A DNA stretch of 64,000 bases from the NCBI RefSeq assembly GCF_003097635.1, contig NZ_QCZI01000005.1, forward strand, positions 145,449 through 209,448, read 5' to 3'. The position numbers and the translations under genes were made by a program. The notes below the pieces were generated by a model. The model saw only the letters and a list, made by a program, of their open reading frames with translations, did no database searches and was not told the DNA's origin. The stretch comes from Flavobacterium psychrotolerans. GTDB taxonomy: Bacteria > Bacteroidota > Bacteroidia > Flavobacteriales > Flavobacteriaceae. This document shows positions 46,719 to 55,629 of the stretch, piece by piece; position 1 is the stretch's first letter, and each line of letters starts with the position of its first letter.

Positions 46719-47549
46719 ATGAACAGTCATATCATAAAAATCGCAATTTTAGACATGTATAATGGCGAACCCAATCAAGGGATGCGTTGTATTATAGACA
46801 TTCTCAATAGATTCAATCATATTGTGCGTTTTAAAATTTTTGACATAAGGGGAAAATCTGAATTTCCGGAAATTAAAAATTACGACATCTATATTTCTTC
46901 AGGAGGACCTGGAAATCCTCTGGAAGGAGATGGAAACTGGGATTTGAAGTACTACGCTTTTATTGATCTTCTCACCGCTTGGAATAAAGAAAAGGAAGTA
47001 AAAAAACACATGCTTTTTATTTGTCATTCTTTCCAAATGGCATGCAAACACTTTGGGTTAGCAGAAATCACAAAACGGAACGATACATCATTTGGGGTAA
47101 TGACCATTCATAAAACCAAAGATGGTTTGACCGACCCTTTATTTGAAGGTTTATCCGATCCTTTTTATGCCATTGACTCCCGTGATTACCAAGTAGTACA
47201 GCCTAAATTAAGCACATTTGCTAAAAAAGGAGCGAAAATAATCTCATTAGAAAAAATCCGGGATCATGTTCAATATGAAAGAGCCATTATGGCAGTTCGT
47301 TTTACCGATTATTTTGTTGGAACACAATTTCATCCTGAGGCCGATCCAATTAGCTTTATTGCCAATTTGAGAAATACCGAAACTAGAGAAAGAATAAAAA
47401 AAATGAAAGGAGAAAAAAAATTTAGAAATATGCTCGAAGATTTATTAGATAATGAAAAAATTTATAGAACTAACGAAACCTTAATACCAAACTTTCTTCG
47501 CATTGCCATTAATGATTTAATCAAAACAAAGAAAATCCTTTCCAATTAA
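46719..47549 (+). CDS. Type 1 glutamine amidotransferase-like protein
   Basis: A 276-residue class I amidotransferase-fold protein. ISSGGPGNPLEGDG forms the oxyanion-side loop, the nucleophile Cys102 lies in LFICHSFQMACKHF (instead of the usual GICLGHQ), and VGTQFHPEADP has the catalytic His and Glu. A C-terminal extension of about 60 residues is helical. It would release ammonia from glutamine for an amidation step, or hydrolyse a gamma-glutamyl bond. It lies in the middle of the amidoligase operon, 16 bp before the next gene. Confidence 0.87.
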   Translation: MNSHIIKIAILDMYNGEPNQGMRCIIDILNRFNHIVRFKIFDIRGKSEFPEIKNYDIYISSGGPGNPLEGDGNWDLKYYAFIDLLTAWNKEKEVKKHMLFICHSFQMACKHFGLAEITKRNDTSFGVMTIHKTKDGLTDPLFEGLSDPFYAIDSRDYQVVQPKLSTFAKKGAKIISLEKIRDHVQYERAIMAVRFTDYFVGTQFHPEADPISFIANLRNTETRERIKKMKGEKKFRNMLEDLLDNEKIYRTNETLIPNFLRIAINDLIKTKKILSN

Positions 47550-47564
47550 ACACTACTCTCCATA

Positions 47565-48752
47565 ATGATACCTAAATATCGTACTTTATTCAATGACAGT
47601 TTTACATTAAAAAAATATCAAGAACTTCAAGACGATATCGCATCGGATTTTAATTATGCTCCAACATTTAGAATTGCAGAAACCCCTTTTTTCATATCCA
47701 AAGAGTTAAAAGCACAATTGATTGAGGGGTGCGATGATGTTATTAAATTAATTCAACAAGATAACTTTAAAAAATTAACAGAGAAGTCATTAGAACTAAA
47801 CACAAAAGTTCCAAACGAAGATAAACATACCACTTTTTTGGCCGTCGATTTTGGAATTTGCGAAGAAAATGGCAGGGTTATTCCAAAGCTTATTGAAGTT
47901 CAGGGATTTCCTTCTTTATTCAATTATCAACCTGCATTATACCAAAAATTCCAAAAGCACTATCCATTTTTAGAAGAACTGACACCTTTTTTTAATTCGA
48001 TTTCATCTGAGAAATATTTATCAATTATTGAGGAAGCTATTTGCAACAATCATCCAAAAGAAAATGTAATCCTTTTGGAAATTGAACCCGAAAAGCAAAA
48101 CACTAAAATCGATTTTCTGTATTGCAAAAGAGACATTGGCATTCCAATTGTTTGTGTAACTGAAATCATAAAAATAGGCAAGCAACTTTTTTACAAAAAT
48201 GATAAAGGTGAATCGATTCGGGTCAAAAGAATTTACAATAGGGTTATTTTTGATGAATTGGAGTTAAGAAAGGACTTGAAACTCGATTTTAGTTTTTCTG
48301 ACGATTTGGATGTGGAATGGGCAGGACATCCCAACTGGTTTTTCAGAATCAGCAAATTTATTTTGCCTTTATTGAAAGGGAAATACTGCATCGAAACCAC
48401 TTTATTGAGTGACCTAAAAGAAATTCCCGAAGATCTGGAAAATTATGTATTGAAACCTTTGTTCTCTTTCTCAGGAACGGGTGTTATTTTTCACGTCAAA
48501 AAGGGAGACATAGAAGCCGTTAAGGAAAAAGACTTGTATATTCTCCAGAAAAAAGTAACCTATTTCCCAATTGTCCAATCTCCTGATGGAAAAGTGAAAG
48601 CCGAAATTCGAATGCTTTGCGTATGGAAAAAAGAGGATGCAGCTCCTACTCTACTCTGCAATTTAGTTCGATTGAGTCGAGGTGAAATGATTGGTGTAAA
48701 ATTCAATAAAGACAAAGATTGGGTTGGTGGGACTTTAGGGTTGTTCGAATGA
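47565..48752 (+). CDS. Uncharacterised ATP-grasp-like protein
   Basis: A 395-residue cytoplasmic protein. I recognise ATP-grasp-like elements by eye: AVDFGICEENGRVIPKLIEVQGFPSLFNYQ, a basic RVKRIYNRVIFDEL, YVLKPLFSFSGTGVIFHVKKGD (a Lys plus glycine-rich loop) and a C-terminal KAEIRMLCVWK. The element order resembles glutathionylspermidine-synthase-like or permuted ATP-grasp proteins. No close family name is certain. It is the last gene of the operon, 16 bp after the amidotransferase, and probably adds another amide bond to the same product. Confidence 0.6.
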   Translation: MIPKYRTLFNDSFTLKKYQELQDDIASDFNYAPTFRIAETPFFISKELKAQLIEGCDDVIKLIQQDNFKKLTEKSLELNTKVPNEDKHTTFLAVDFGICEENGRVIPKLIEVQGFPSLFNYQPALYQKFQKHYPFLEELTPFFNSISSEKYLSIIEEAICNNHPKENVILLEIEPEKQNTKIDFLYCKRDIGIPIVCVTEIIKIGKQLFYKNDKGESIRVKRIYNRVIFDELELRKDLKLDFSFSDDLDVEWAGHPNWFFRISKFILPLLKGKYCIETTLLSDLKEIPEDLENYVLKPLFSFSGTGVIFHVKKGDIEAVKEKDLYILQKKVTYFPIVQSPDGKVKAEIRMLCVWKKEDAAPTLLCNLVRLSRGEMIGVKFNKDKDWVGGTLGLFE

Positions 48753-48826
48753 TAAATTACAGCCGTCAGCTAATGCATTAAAGTTTCCATTAGATGATGG
48801 CAATATTTATTCCAATTAAATATTAT

Positions 48827-50044
48827 CTAATGCAAATTCTTAACTTCTTTTTGTATCCCAACGGTAGCAAAATCTTTTACCAATCGATCCGCATAATCAT
48901 CCAATAATTCCAAAACTCTCTCTTGTTTCTCCGATTTAACGATTAGTCCCGCATGATAGTCTAAAGGAACCCTAAAACAAATTTCTTCATCTGAGAAAGA
49001 AGATAAATCCGGATGTTGGTATTTAGATAAAGTCAGAACAATTCCCGCATAGCCTTTTTTAACTTTAGGTAATTTGTATTCCAATCCTTTTACCAAAGCA
49101 TTCTCAATTGCCGCCCATTCTGCCCAAAGATTAATGTCGGAAGCCGATGCCACCATTTCTGCCAAATGCGCACCACCAACCCGTGATGATGTTTCTAGAA
49201 AATAAATTTTACCATCTTCATTGCATTTGATGTATTCAGAATGGGCTGCTCCGTGTTTCAGACCGAAATCCTTAATCACTTGCTCGTTGATTTTCTTTAT
49301 AGCTATATTATCGGCAGATTCATACGGAATATTGGCACTTCTAAAAACACCTCCACCCTGAGAAATTTCCATTGGGGTCGTCAAATATTTCGAAGTGATA
49401 CTGAATATAATTTTACCGTTTAAGATCAAACTGTCGCAGTGAAAGACGTCGCCGGGACGGAATTGCTCCACTAAATATTTAAAGCGATTATTCCCCATTT
49501 CATTAATTTGCATCCATAAACTGTCCTTATTATAAACCTTTATGATTCCGACAGCCGAAGCTTCAGATCTAGGTTTTAAAACCCAAGGTGGTGCAATGGT
49601 ATCCGCAAAAGTATTGATGTCATAATCATTAAACAAGGATGTAAAATTAGGATTAGAAATGCCACAACTTTTCGCACGCATTCGCATGGCTAATTTATCC
49701 CTAAAATAGCGCCCAGTAGTTTGCCCCATTCCATCAATACGGAGATTTTCACGCAAATAGGTTGCCTTTTCGACGTCAAAATCATCTAAGGCTATCACTG
49801 CATCAATTTTGTGATTCCTCATTAAATTACTTACGCCAAGTAACAAATGTTCTAAATTCCAGTCCACATCATGACCTTCCATAAAGAAAATTTCATCAAT
49901 ATAGGCAACTGGCCAGGGTTTATCTCGTAATTTCTCGGATGTTACCAGAAAGACTTTGTTTCCCAGTTTCTTCATATTGATTAAAAAATCAGCACCTTTA
50001 AAATAGTTAGAAATGCAAATGAAGGTTTTTGTACTATTACCCAT
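48827..50044 (-). CDS. ATP-grasp ligase (carbamoyl-phosphate-synthase-like)
   Basis: A 405-residue ATP-grasp enzyme with an N-terminal Rossmann-like preATP-grasp domain (ICISNYFKGADFLINMKKLG). The ATP-grasp core has PPWVLKPRSEASAVGIIKVY (ATP Lys), VEQFRPGDVFHCDSL (ATP hinge) and GKIYFLETSSRVGGAHLAEM (metal Glu and Arg). This resembles D-Ala-D-X/carbamoyl-phosphate-synthase-like amino acid ligases. It is the last gene of a minus-strand operon (3-bp gap to the M17 gene) and converges with the plus-strand amidoligase operon, 74 bp apart. Confidence 0.9.
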   Translation of the reverse strand: MGNSTKTFICISNYFKGADFLINMKKLGNKVFLVTSEKLRDKPWPVAYIDEIFFMEGHDVDWNLEHLLLGVSNLMRNHKIDAVIALDDFDVEKATYLRENLRIDGMGQTTGRYFRDKLAMRMRAKSCGISNPNFTSLFNDYDINTFADTIAPPWVLKPRSEASAVGIIKVYNKDSLWMQINEMGNNRFKYLVEQFRPGDVFHCDSLILNGKIIFSITSKYLTTPMEISQGGGVFRSANIPYESADNIAIKKINEQVIKDFGLKHGAAHSEYIKCNEDGKIYFLETSSRVGGAHLAEMVASASDINLWAEWAAIENALVKGLEYKLPKVKKGYAGIVLTLSKYQHPDLSSFSDEEICFRVPLDYHAGLIVKSEKQERVLELLDDYADRLVKDFATVGIQKEVKNLH

Positions 50045-50047
50045 ACT

Positions 50048-51481
50048 TTATAGATTTTCAATAAATTTAGTTAATAAATGAACCCCATAAGCAGTTGCGT
50101 GTTTGCTTTTTGCAAATTCGTCGTCTCCAAAAGAAACCCCAGCAACATCAAGATGCGCCCAAGCTTTATGCTCTTCAGTGAAAAACTCTAAAAATTTGGC
50201 TGCACTAATGGCTCCAGCAACAGGTTTACCGCTATAGTTCTTGACATCGGCAATATCGCTTTCAATATCCTGTTTGTAAACATCCCAAAGTGGTAATGGC
50301 CAAAGTCTTTCTCCTACTGCATCTCCGGATTGTTGCAGTTTTTTTGAAATCGTTTCGTTATTGGAAAACAGCGCACCACATTCATAACCAAAAGTCCCCA
50401 CACTGCTTCCCGTTAAAGTCGCAATATCTACAATAATTTCAGGCTTGTAATTTTTGATTAAGTAGGATAATCCGTCGGCCAAAACCAAGCGTCCTTCAGC
50501 ATCCGTATCAATAATTTCGATAGAATATCCGCTATAACTTTTGATGACGTCACTTGGTAAAAATGATTTGCTGTCAACGGAATTTTCGCAACACGGAACA
50601 ATCGCAGTAACTTTTACCGACAATTTCAAATCCGAAATCAATTGCATGGCTCCAAAAACAGCGGCTCCACCAGCCATATCGCATTTCATATGGACCATTC
50701 CGGTAGTCTTAATGTTTAATCCTCCGGTATCGAATGTAATCCCTTTTCCTACTAAACCTACATGTTGTGTTTTAGCATCAACATTTTCAGGTACATAATT
50801 CATAATAACGAATTGTGGTTCTTTGTCGCTTCCTTTTCCAACAGATAAAAAGGCTTCCAAATTATTTATTTTTGAATCTTCTTGTCCTAAAATTTCAGTA
50901 GTAAATCCGAATTTTTTTCCGCTTTCAACAGCCCAATTGGACAAGTATTTTGGTGTAATCATATTGGGTGGCAAATCAACCAAATTCAAAACTTCCAGTT
51001 GTGCCGAAGCTATTTTCACGGCTCTAATTGCCGTTTCTTCATAATTTTCTTTGGATACCAATTGTAAAATAAAATCGGAATTCAATAAAGGATGTGCGGT
51101 TTTTTCTTTTTTATAATGTCCCAAATCATACGTTCCCAAGTACAATCCCGAAAGGGCAGCCTCCACTTGCTCTGCTTTGAATTGTTCCGGTAAAAACAAG
51201 GCCACATTATTGCCGAACGATTCTTTCTGTTTGGAAGAGATTCTTCTGAAAATTGTTTTCAAGGATTTATAATCGATAGTCTTTCCTAAACCTATAAAAA
51301 CATGGACGGAATCGTATTTTTCAACCACATAGTGCGTGTCTTTTTTTCCGAAAAACACTTTTGAAGAAACGGAAACTCCATGAAATTCTATCGGAACCAA
51401 ACTTTTTGAATAGGTTTCAAAAACAGGAATTAAAATGGTTCCTGTAAAATTTTCTAGATTTTTTATTGTTGTTGCTTTCAT
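50048..51481 (-). CDS. M17 family leucyl aminopeptidase
   Basis: A 477-residue two-metal aminopeptidase. VGKGITFDTGGLNIKTTG carries the metal-site Lys and Asp, KCDMAGG the next Asp, and IDTDAEGRLVLADGL the signature (N/D)TDAEGRL with Asp and Glu. The N-terminal macro-like domain and total length are normal. It is cytoplasmic and hexameric in characterised relatives. It is wedged between an esterase (directly abutting) and an ATP-grasp gene (3 bp), so it may mature or recycle a peptide-like product instead of acting only as housekeeping PepA. Confidence 0.92.
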   Translation of the reverse strand: MKATTIKNLENFTGTILIPVFETYSKSLVPIEFHGVSVSSKVFFGKKDTHYVVEKYDSVHVFIGLGKTIDYKSLKTIFRRISSKQKESFGNNVALFLPEQFKAEQVEAALSGLYLGTYDLGHYKKEKTAHPLLNSDFILQLVSKENYEETAIRAVKIASAQLEVLNLVDLPPNMITPKYLSNWAVESGKKFGFTTEILGQEDSKINNLEAFLSVGKGSDKEPQFVIMNYVPENVDAKTQHVGLVGKGITFDTGGLNIKTTGMVHMKCDMAGGAAVFGAMQLISDLKLSVKVTAIVPCCENSVDSKSFLPSDVIKSYSGYSIEIIDTDAEGRLVLADGLSYLIKNYKPEIIVDIATLTGSSVGTFGYECGALFSNNETISKKLQQSGDAVGERLWPLPLWDVYKQDIESDIADVKNYSGKPVAGAISAAKFLEFFTEEHKAWAHLDVAGVSFGDDEFAKSKHATAYGVHLLTKFIENL

Positions 51482-52621
51482 TTAATTGTCTTTAGTGTTA
51501 AAAAATAACCATTCAATCGCCTTAGGGAATTCATCACTCCAGTAGGTTTCATTGTGCTTACCGAGCATATTAATACTTAAATTAATTTTCATTTTGTTGC
51601 TTACAAATTCATTTTTTATCATTTTTTTTCTGAATTTTTTCACATGTTCAATCATCGTTTCGCTTTCATCACCACCTGCATACAGATAAATTTTTGTATC
51701 ACCTGATTCAGAAAAATCAATGTTTGCAAAATCTCTTTTTGGAATTACCCAAAGCGAAGGGGAAAAAATCATCAGTTTTCCGTATACTTCCGGATACATC
51801 AATCCACTAAAAATACTTACCAAACCTCCCATGGAGCTCCCTCCTATTCCTGTAAACTCCCGTTCAGACTTGGTTCTAAACTTTTTGTCGATGAACGGTT
51901 TTAAAGTGTCTGTAATAAAACGGATATATTTTTTTCCCTGTCCAACACCAAGAATAGTTTTACCCACATTGTATTCTTTTATGCGATCTTCTTCGGCATG
52001 TTCAATGGCAATAATAATAATTTTTCCAATATTATATTCGGACATTACGGCAAGTTTCTTGTCAATTTCCCAATTACCATATTGAGCATTTTCATTGAAT
52101 AAATTTTGTGCATCCTGCAAATACATAACGGGATAGTGTTCTAATGAAGTTTCGTAATCATGGGGAAGCAAAGCCCAGATTCTTCTTGTTTTGTTTAACT
52201 GTGGGATTTCAAATTCTTCAGAAATTAGGTGAACTTTGGGCAAAAAATTAGGTTTGAATGGCAGCCAGTTTTTTCTCCATTTGTCAACATGATCCTTACG
52301 AATACCCGAACTTTGTTTGCAGGAATGATTTTCAGTTCGATTGCCATATTTGTCAATCTCAACTTCACTCCAATCTCCTTTTGTATATTTATACAGCAGT
52401 TCTTCTGGGTAACTAAAATCGGCAGGAAATTTATAATGGTACAAGCCATTTCCGATTTTTTCCATTTCAAATTTTTTGTCCTGGGTATGCCAATGGTTAA
52501 AATTTCCTGAAATGTAGACCGGTCGGAAATCATCTTCATCAGTGGTGAGCACAATATTAAGTTGTGGTTCGGTTATTTCATTGTTTAAATCCGGCGAAAT
52601 AGTGTTGTTTTTGGAATTCAT
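51482..52621 (-). CDS. Enterochelin-esterase-like hydrolase with N-terminal E-set (CBM48-like) domain
   Basis: A 379-residue protein. Residues 30-90 form an E-set/AMPK-CBM-like domain (RPVYISGNFNHWHTQDKKFEM). Residues of about 125-375 form a PF00756 esterase: IWALLPHDYETSLEHYPVMYLQDAQNLF, nucleophile elbow TGIGGSSMGGLVSIF, acidic YLYAGGDESETM, and His in GKHNETYWSDEFP. The architecture resembles IroE/Fes-type esterases. There is no signal peptide. It is the first gene of the operon with the M17 peptidase and an ATP-grasp ligase, its stop abutting the next start. Confidence 0.85.
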   Translation of the reverse strand: MNSKNNTISPDLNNEITEPQLNIVLTTDEDDFRPVYISGNFNHWHTQDKKFEMEKIGNGLYHYKFPADFSYPEELLYKYTKGDWSEVEIDKYGNRTENHSCKQSSGIRKDHVDKWRKNWLPFKPNFLPKVHLISEEFEIPQLNKTRRIWALLPHDYETSLEHYPVMYLQDAQNLFNENAQYGNWEIDKKLAVMSEYNIGKIIIIAIEHAEEDRIKEYNVGKTILGVGQGKKYIRFITDTLKPFIDKKFRTKSEREFTGIGGSSMGGLVSIFSGLMYPEVYGKLMIFSPSLWVIPKRDFANIDFSESGDTKIYLYAGGDESETMIEHVKKFRKKMIKNEFVSNKMKINLSINMLGKHNETYWSDEFPKAIEWLFFNTKDN

Positions 52622-52629
52622 ATTAATGC

Positions 52630-52673
52630 AAAAAACTATAAATACTTTTTATTAAAAAGTAAATATAGTTTTT
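52630..52673 (-). terminator. Terminator of the histidine operon
   Basis: Long inverted repeat: AAAACTATA (52632-52640) with TATAGTTTT (52664-52672), an AA/AA internal loop, TACTTTTT (52643-52650) with AAAAAGTA (52654-52661), 3-nt loop. A U-run follows on the minus strand. It lies about 70 bp after hisIE and only 9 bp before the esterase start codon, so it could also affect that gene. Confidence 0.6.
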
Positions 52674-52742
52674 TGATTGTTTAAATAAAAAAAAGTTTTT
52701 ACAATTATTAAGAAAATGATAATTTCAATAATATATCCAATC

Positions 52743-53342
52743 TTATTTCTGTCTTTCCTTTAAAACTGATACAACATCGTCTAACTGAAAACCTTTTGCT
52801 TGTAATAATATCAGGTAATGGAATAGCAAATCAGCACTTTCGCTCAAAAATAAATCATCGTTATTGTCTTTGGCTTCAATAACCACTTCTATGGCTTCCT
52901 CTCCAACCTTTTGAGCAATTTTATTGATTCCTTTTTCAAATAGAGAAGCCACGTAACTTTTGTCAGAAGTTGCATTTTCTTTTCTTTCTTTTATGGTTTT
53001 TTCTAATTTAGAAATAAAACCATACTCTTGATTATTAGATTCTTGCCAGCAATTATCAGAACCTGTATGACATGTAGGGCCAACGGGATTTACTTTGATT
53101 AAAAGCGTGTCTTTATCACAATCATTTTTGATATCGACCAAATTTAAAAAATTTCCGCTTTCTTCCCCTTTAGTCCATAACCTACTTTTGGAACGGCTAT
53201 AAAAAGTAACTTTTTTGGTTTCTAATGTCTTTTGATAAGCCTCTTCATTCATATAGCCCAACATCAAAACCGTTTTAGTTTCACTGTCTTGAATAATTGC
53301 CGGAATCAATCCGTGTGCACTTTTTGAAAAATCTATGTTCAT
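52743..53342 (-). CDS. hisIE: Bifunctional phosphoribosyl-AMP cyclohydrolase / phosphoribosyl-ATP pyrophosphatase
   Basis: A 199-residue fusion for steps 2 and 3 of histidine synthesis. The HisI half (1-105) has VTFYSRSKSRLWTKGEESGN, then DCDKDTLL and GPTCHTGSDNCW with the zinc/magnesium site residues. The HisE half (about 110-199) has SYVASLFEKGINKIAQKVGEEAIEVVIEA and a C-terminal helical pair. It is the last gene of the his operon, 31 bp after hisF. Confidence 0.97.
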   Translation of the reverse strand: MNIDFSKSAHGLIPAIIQDSETKTVLMLGYMNEEAYQKTLETKKVTFYSRSKSRLWTKGEESGNFLNLVDIKNDCDKDTLLIKVNPVGPTCHTGSDNCWQESNNQEYGFISKLEKTIKERKENATSDKSYVASLFEKGINKIAQKVGEEAIEVVIEAKDNNDDLFLSESADLLFHYLILLQAKGFQLDDVVSVLKERQK

Positions 53343-53373
53343 AATTTTAGTCTAAAGTTTTAAAGTCGAATGT

Positions 53374-54129
53374 CTAAATCCGTACCTCTATATTATTACT
53401 TTTAAGTTCTTTTTTTAATGTTTTAATTTCAATTTCCTTGAAATGAAATACGCTTGCCGCCAAGGCCGCATCGGCTTTTCCTTCAACAAAAGTATCTACA
53501 AAATGTTGCATATTTCCTGCACCACCCGAAGCAATTATGGGAATATTTACTAATTCAGAAAGTGTTGCCAAAGCTTCGTTTGCAAATCCATTTTTCGTTC
53601 CATCATGGTTCATAGAGGTAAAAAGGATTTCTCCCGCTCCACGTTGTTCCACTTCTTGTGCCCAATCGAATAATTTTATCTCTGTAGGTACTTTACCTCC
53701 TACCAAATGCACCATCCATTCGCCATCAATTTGTTTGGCATCAATTGCCACAACAACGCATTGGCTCCCGAATTTTTGTGCCAAATCATTAATCAACTGA
53801 GGGTTTTTAACCGCAGAGGAATTGATGGAAACTTTGTCCGCACCGTTTTGCAACAATACTTCCACATCACTTACAGCGGAAATTCCACCACCTACAGTAA
53901 AAGGAATATTAATGGTTGCTGCCACTTTTCGAACCAAATCAACCAAGGTTCTTCTTCTTTCTTCCGTCGCCGAAATATCCAAGAAAACCAATTCGTCAGC
54001 CCCTTCATCCGAATAGATTTTGGCCAATTCAACGGGATCACCTGCGTCACGTAAATCAACGAAATTAACGCCTTTAACGGTTCGTCCGTCTTTGATGTCA
54101 AGACAAGGGATTATTCTTTTAGTAAGCAT
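53374..54129 (-). CDS. hisF: Imidazole glycerol phosphate synthase, cyclase subunit
   Basis: A 251-residue TIM barrel that uses ammonia from HisH to make IGP and AICAR. It begins [23 protein letters not shown] with the catalytic Asp11, shows [24 protein letters not shown] (second catalytic Asp) and IASGGAGN phosphate loops. Normal length. It is 26 bp downstream of hisA. Confidence 0.98.
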   Translation of the reverse strand: MLTKRIIPCLDIKDGRTVKGVNFVDLRDAGDPVELAKIYSDEGADELVFLDISATEERRRTLVDLVRKVAATINIPFTVGGGISAVSDVEVLLQNGADKVSINSSAVKNPQLINDLAQKFGSQCVVVAIDAKQIDGEWMVHLVGGKVPTEIKLFDWAQEVEQRGAGEILFTSMNHDGTKNGFANEALATLSELVNIPIIASGGAGNMQHFVDTFVEGKADAALAASVFHFKEIEIKTLKKELKSNNIEVRI

Positions 54130-54141
54130 ATTTTATTGATT

Positions 54142-54173
54142 AAACCTGACAGGTTTTAAAAACCTTTCGGGTT
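54142..54173. repeat. Inverted repeat at the hisA 3' end
   Basis: AAACCTGACAGGTTTT (54142-54157) and AAAACCTTTCGGGTTT (to 54173) are inverted copies with 14 of 16 positions matching. The hisA stop codon (54156-54158) sits at the centre and the last hisA codons are inside one arm. Similar AACCTGACAGGTT palindromes occur in spacers of related genomes as far as I recall; this was not checked. Confidence 0.5.
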
Positions 54174-54893
54174 TGTTATGATATAATTTTCTAATTGCTT
54201 TAAACTTATTCTTCCTTCGTAAATCGCTTTGCCTATTATCGTTCCTTCACAACCCAATTCGGCTAATTTTGGTAATTCGTCAAAGGTTGAAATTCCTCCT
54301 GAAGCGATTAATTTTATTCCTTTGGCTTCCGTCAAAATCTTGGCGTATAATTCAAAACTTGGGCCTTCCAGCATGCCGTCTTTGGCAATATCAGTGCAAA
54401 TTACGTATTGAATTCCTTTGTTTTGGTAATCCTGAATAAATGGCACCAAATCTTCATCAGAATCTTCTAACCATCCTGAAACAGCTACTTTTTCGTTATT
54501 GGCATCTGCTCCCAAAATGATTTTATCCGAACCGTATTCAGCAATCCATTTTTCGAAAATTGCTCTGTTTTTTACAGCAATACTTCCACCTGTGATTTGG
54601 TTTGCACCCGATTCAAATGCAATTTTCAAATCCGAATCCGCTTTTAATCCACCTCCAAAATCAATTTTCAGTTTGGTTTGGGATGCAATTTGTTCCAATA
54701 TTTTATAATTAACAATTTTACTTGATTTTGCTCCGTCCAAATCCACCAAATGTAAATATTCAATTCCGTGTGCTTCAAATGATTTTGCTACTTCAAGCGG
54801 ATTTTCGTTGTATATGATTTTGGTATTGTAATCGCCTTTTGATAAACGAACACATTTTCCTTCTATGATGTCTATTGCTGGTATTATTCTCAT
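54156..54893 (-). CDS. hisA: Phosphoribosylformimino-AICAR-P isomerase
   Basis: A 245-residue TIM-barrel isomerase of histidine synthesis. [22 protein letters not shown] carries catalytic Asp8, followed by [33 protein letters not shown] with the second catalytic Asp, and LIASGGIS. The last residues (NPKGF) are encoded by an arm of an inverted repeat, so the natural C-terminus may have been altered by that repeat. It is 47 bp after hisH. Confidence 0.97.
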   Translation of the reverse strand: MRIIPAIDIIEGKCVRLSKGDYNTKIIYNENPLEVAKSFEAHGIEYLHLVDLDGAKSSKIVNYKILEQIASQTKLKIDFGGGLKADSDLKIAFESGANQITGGSIAVKNRAIFEKWIAEYGSDKIILGADANNEKVAVSGWLEDSDEDLVPFIQDYQNKGIQYVICTDIAKDGMLEGPSFELYAKILTEAKGIKLIASGGISTFDELPKLAELGCEGTIIGKAIYEGRISLKQLENYIITNPKGF

Positions 54894-54940
54894 TCTAATT
54901 AGTCTTAAAGTTTAAAAGTCGAAAGTCATAAAGACTTAAT

Positions 54941-55522
54941 TTATAATTTCAAAAAATTCCCAAGGATCTGCTCTCCAACATCACCACTTTTCTCGGGGTG
55001 AAATTGGGTTCCGTAGAAATTATCATTTTCCAGCGCCGACGAATATTCCAGTTCGTAATTGGTCGTGGAAATCGTTTCGGCACAAATAGGAGCATAAAAA
55101 CTGTGTACCAAATACATGTATTCGTTTTCTGAAATTCCTTTGAACAAATCTGATTTTAGATTGTAAATAGTATTCCAGCCCATTTGTGGTACTTTCACTT
55201 TTGAAGTAAATTTTACTACATCCACATCAAAAATCCCCAAGCCTTTGGTATCGCCTTCTTCGGAATGGTTGCACATCAATTGCATTCCCAAACAAATTCC
55301 AAAAACAGGTTGTTTCAATGTTGGAATCAGAATATCTAAACCACTTTCCTGAAGCATTTTCATTGCATAACTTGCCTCGCCCACTCCTGGAAAAATTACT
55401 TTGTCGGCAGCTTTTATTTCGTCCGGATTGTTACTCAAAACCGCTTTGTATCCCAATCTTTCGATGGCAAACATAATGCTTTGAATGTTTCCTGCTCCGT
55501 AATTTATGATTACTATCTTCAT
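54941..55522 (-). CDS. hisH: Imidazole glycerol phosphate synthase, glutamine amidotransferase subunit
   Basis: A 193-residue class I glutaminase partner of HisF. IINYGAGNIQSIMFA opens the fold, VFGICLGMQLMC carries the nucleophile Cys (about residue 77), and YGTQFHPEKSG the His-Glu pair. Its start codon is only 7 bp downstream of an 8-bp tandem repeat in the 107-bp hisB-hisH spacer. Confidence 0.97.
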   Translation of the reverse strand: MKIVIINYGAGNIQSIMFAIERLGYKAVLSNNPDEIKAADKVIFPGVGEASYAMKMLQESGLDILIPTLKQPVFGICLGMQLMCNHSEEGDTKGLGIFDVDVVKFTSKVKVPQMGWNTIYNLKSDLFKGISENEYMYLVHSFYAPICAETISTTNYELEYSSALENDNFYGTQFHPEKSGDVGEQILGNFLKL

Positions 55523-55529
55523 TTATTTA

Positions 55530-55569
55530 GTCTTAAAGTCTTAAAGTCTTAAAGTCTTAAAGTCTTAAA
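55530..55569. repeat. Five tandem copies of an 8-bp unit upstream of hisH
   Basis: GTCTTAAA repeated five times exactly (plus-strand reading). It ends 8 bp from the hisH start codon, inside the likely ribosome-binding region. An inverted unit (GACTTTAAGAC, 55600-55610) in the same spacer can pair with it. Related strings occur in the hisA-hisH spacer (54901-54927) and hisF-hisIE spacer (53349-53374). Confidence 0.9.
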
Positions 55570-55629
55570 GTTTAGCATAAATACCATTTAGGTACTTTCG
55601 ACTTTAAGACTTTTGACATTATGACTTAA

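Noticed and set aside
55530..55569. CRISPR-like array near hisH
   Set aside because: The 8-bp units are strictly tandem without spacers and too short for CRISPR repeats.
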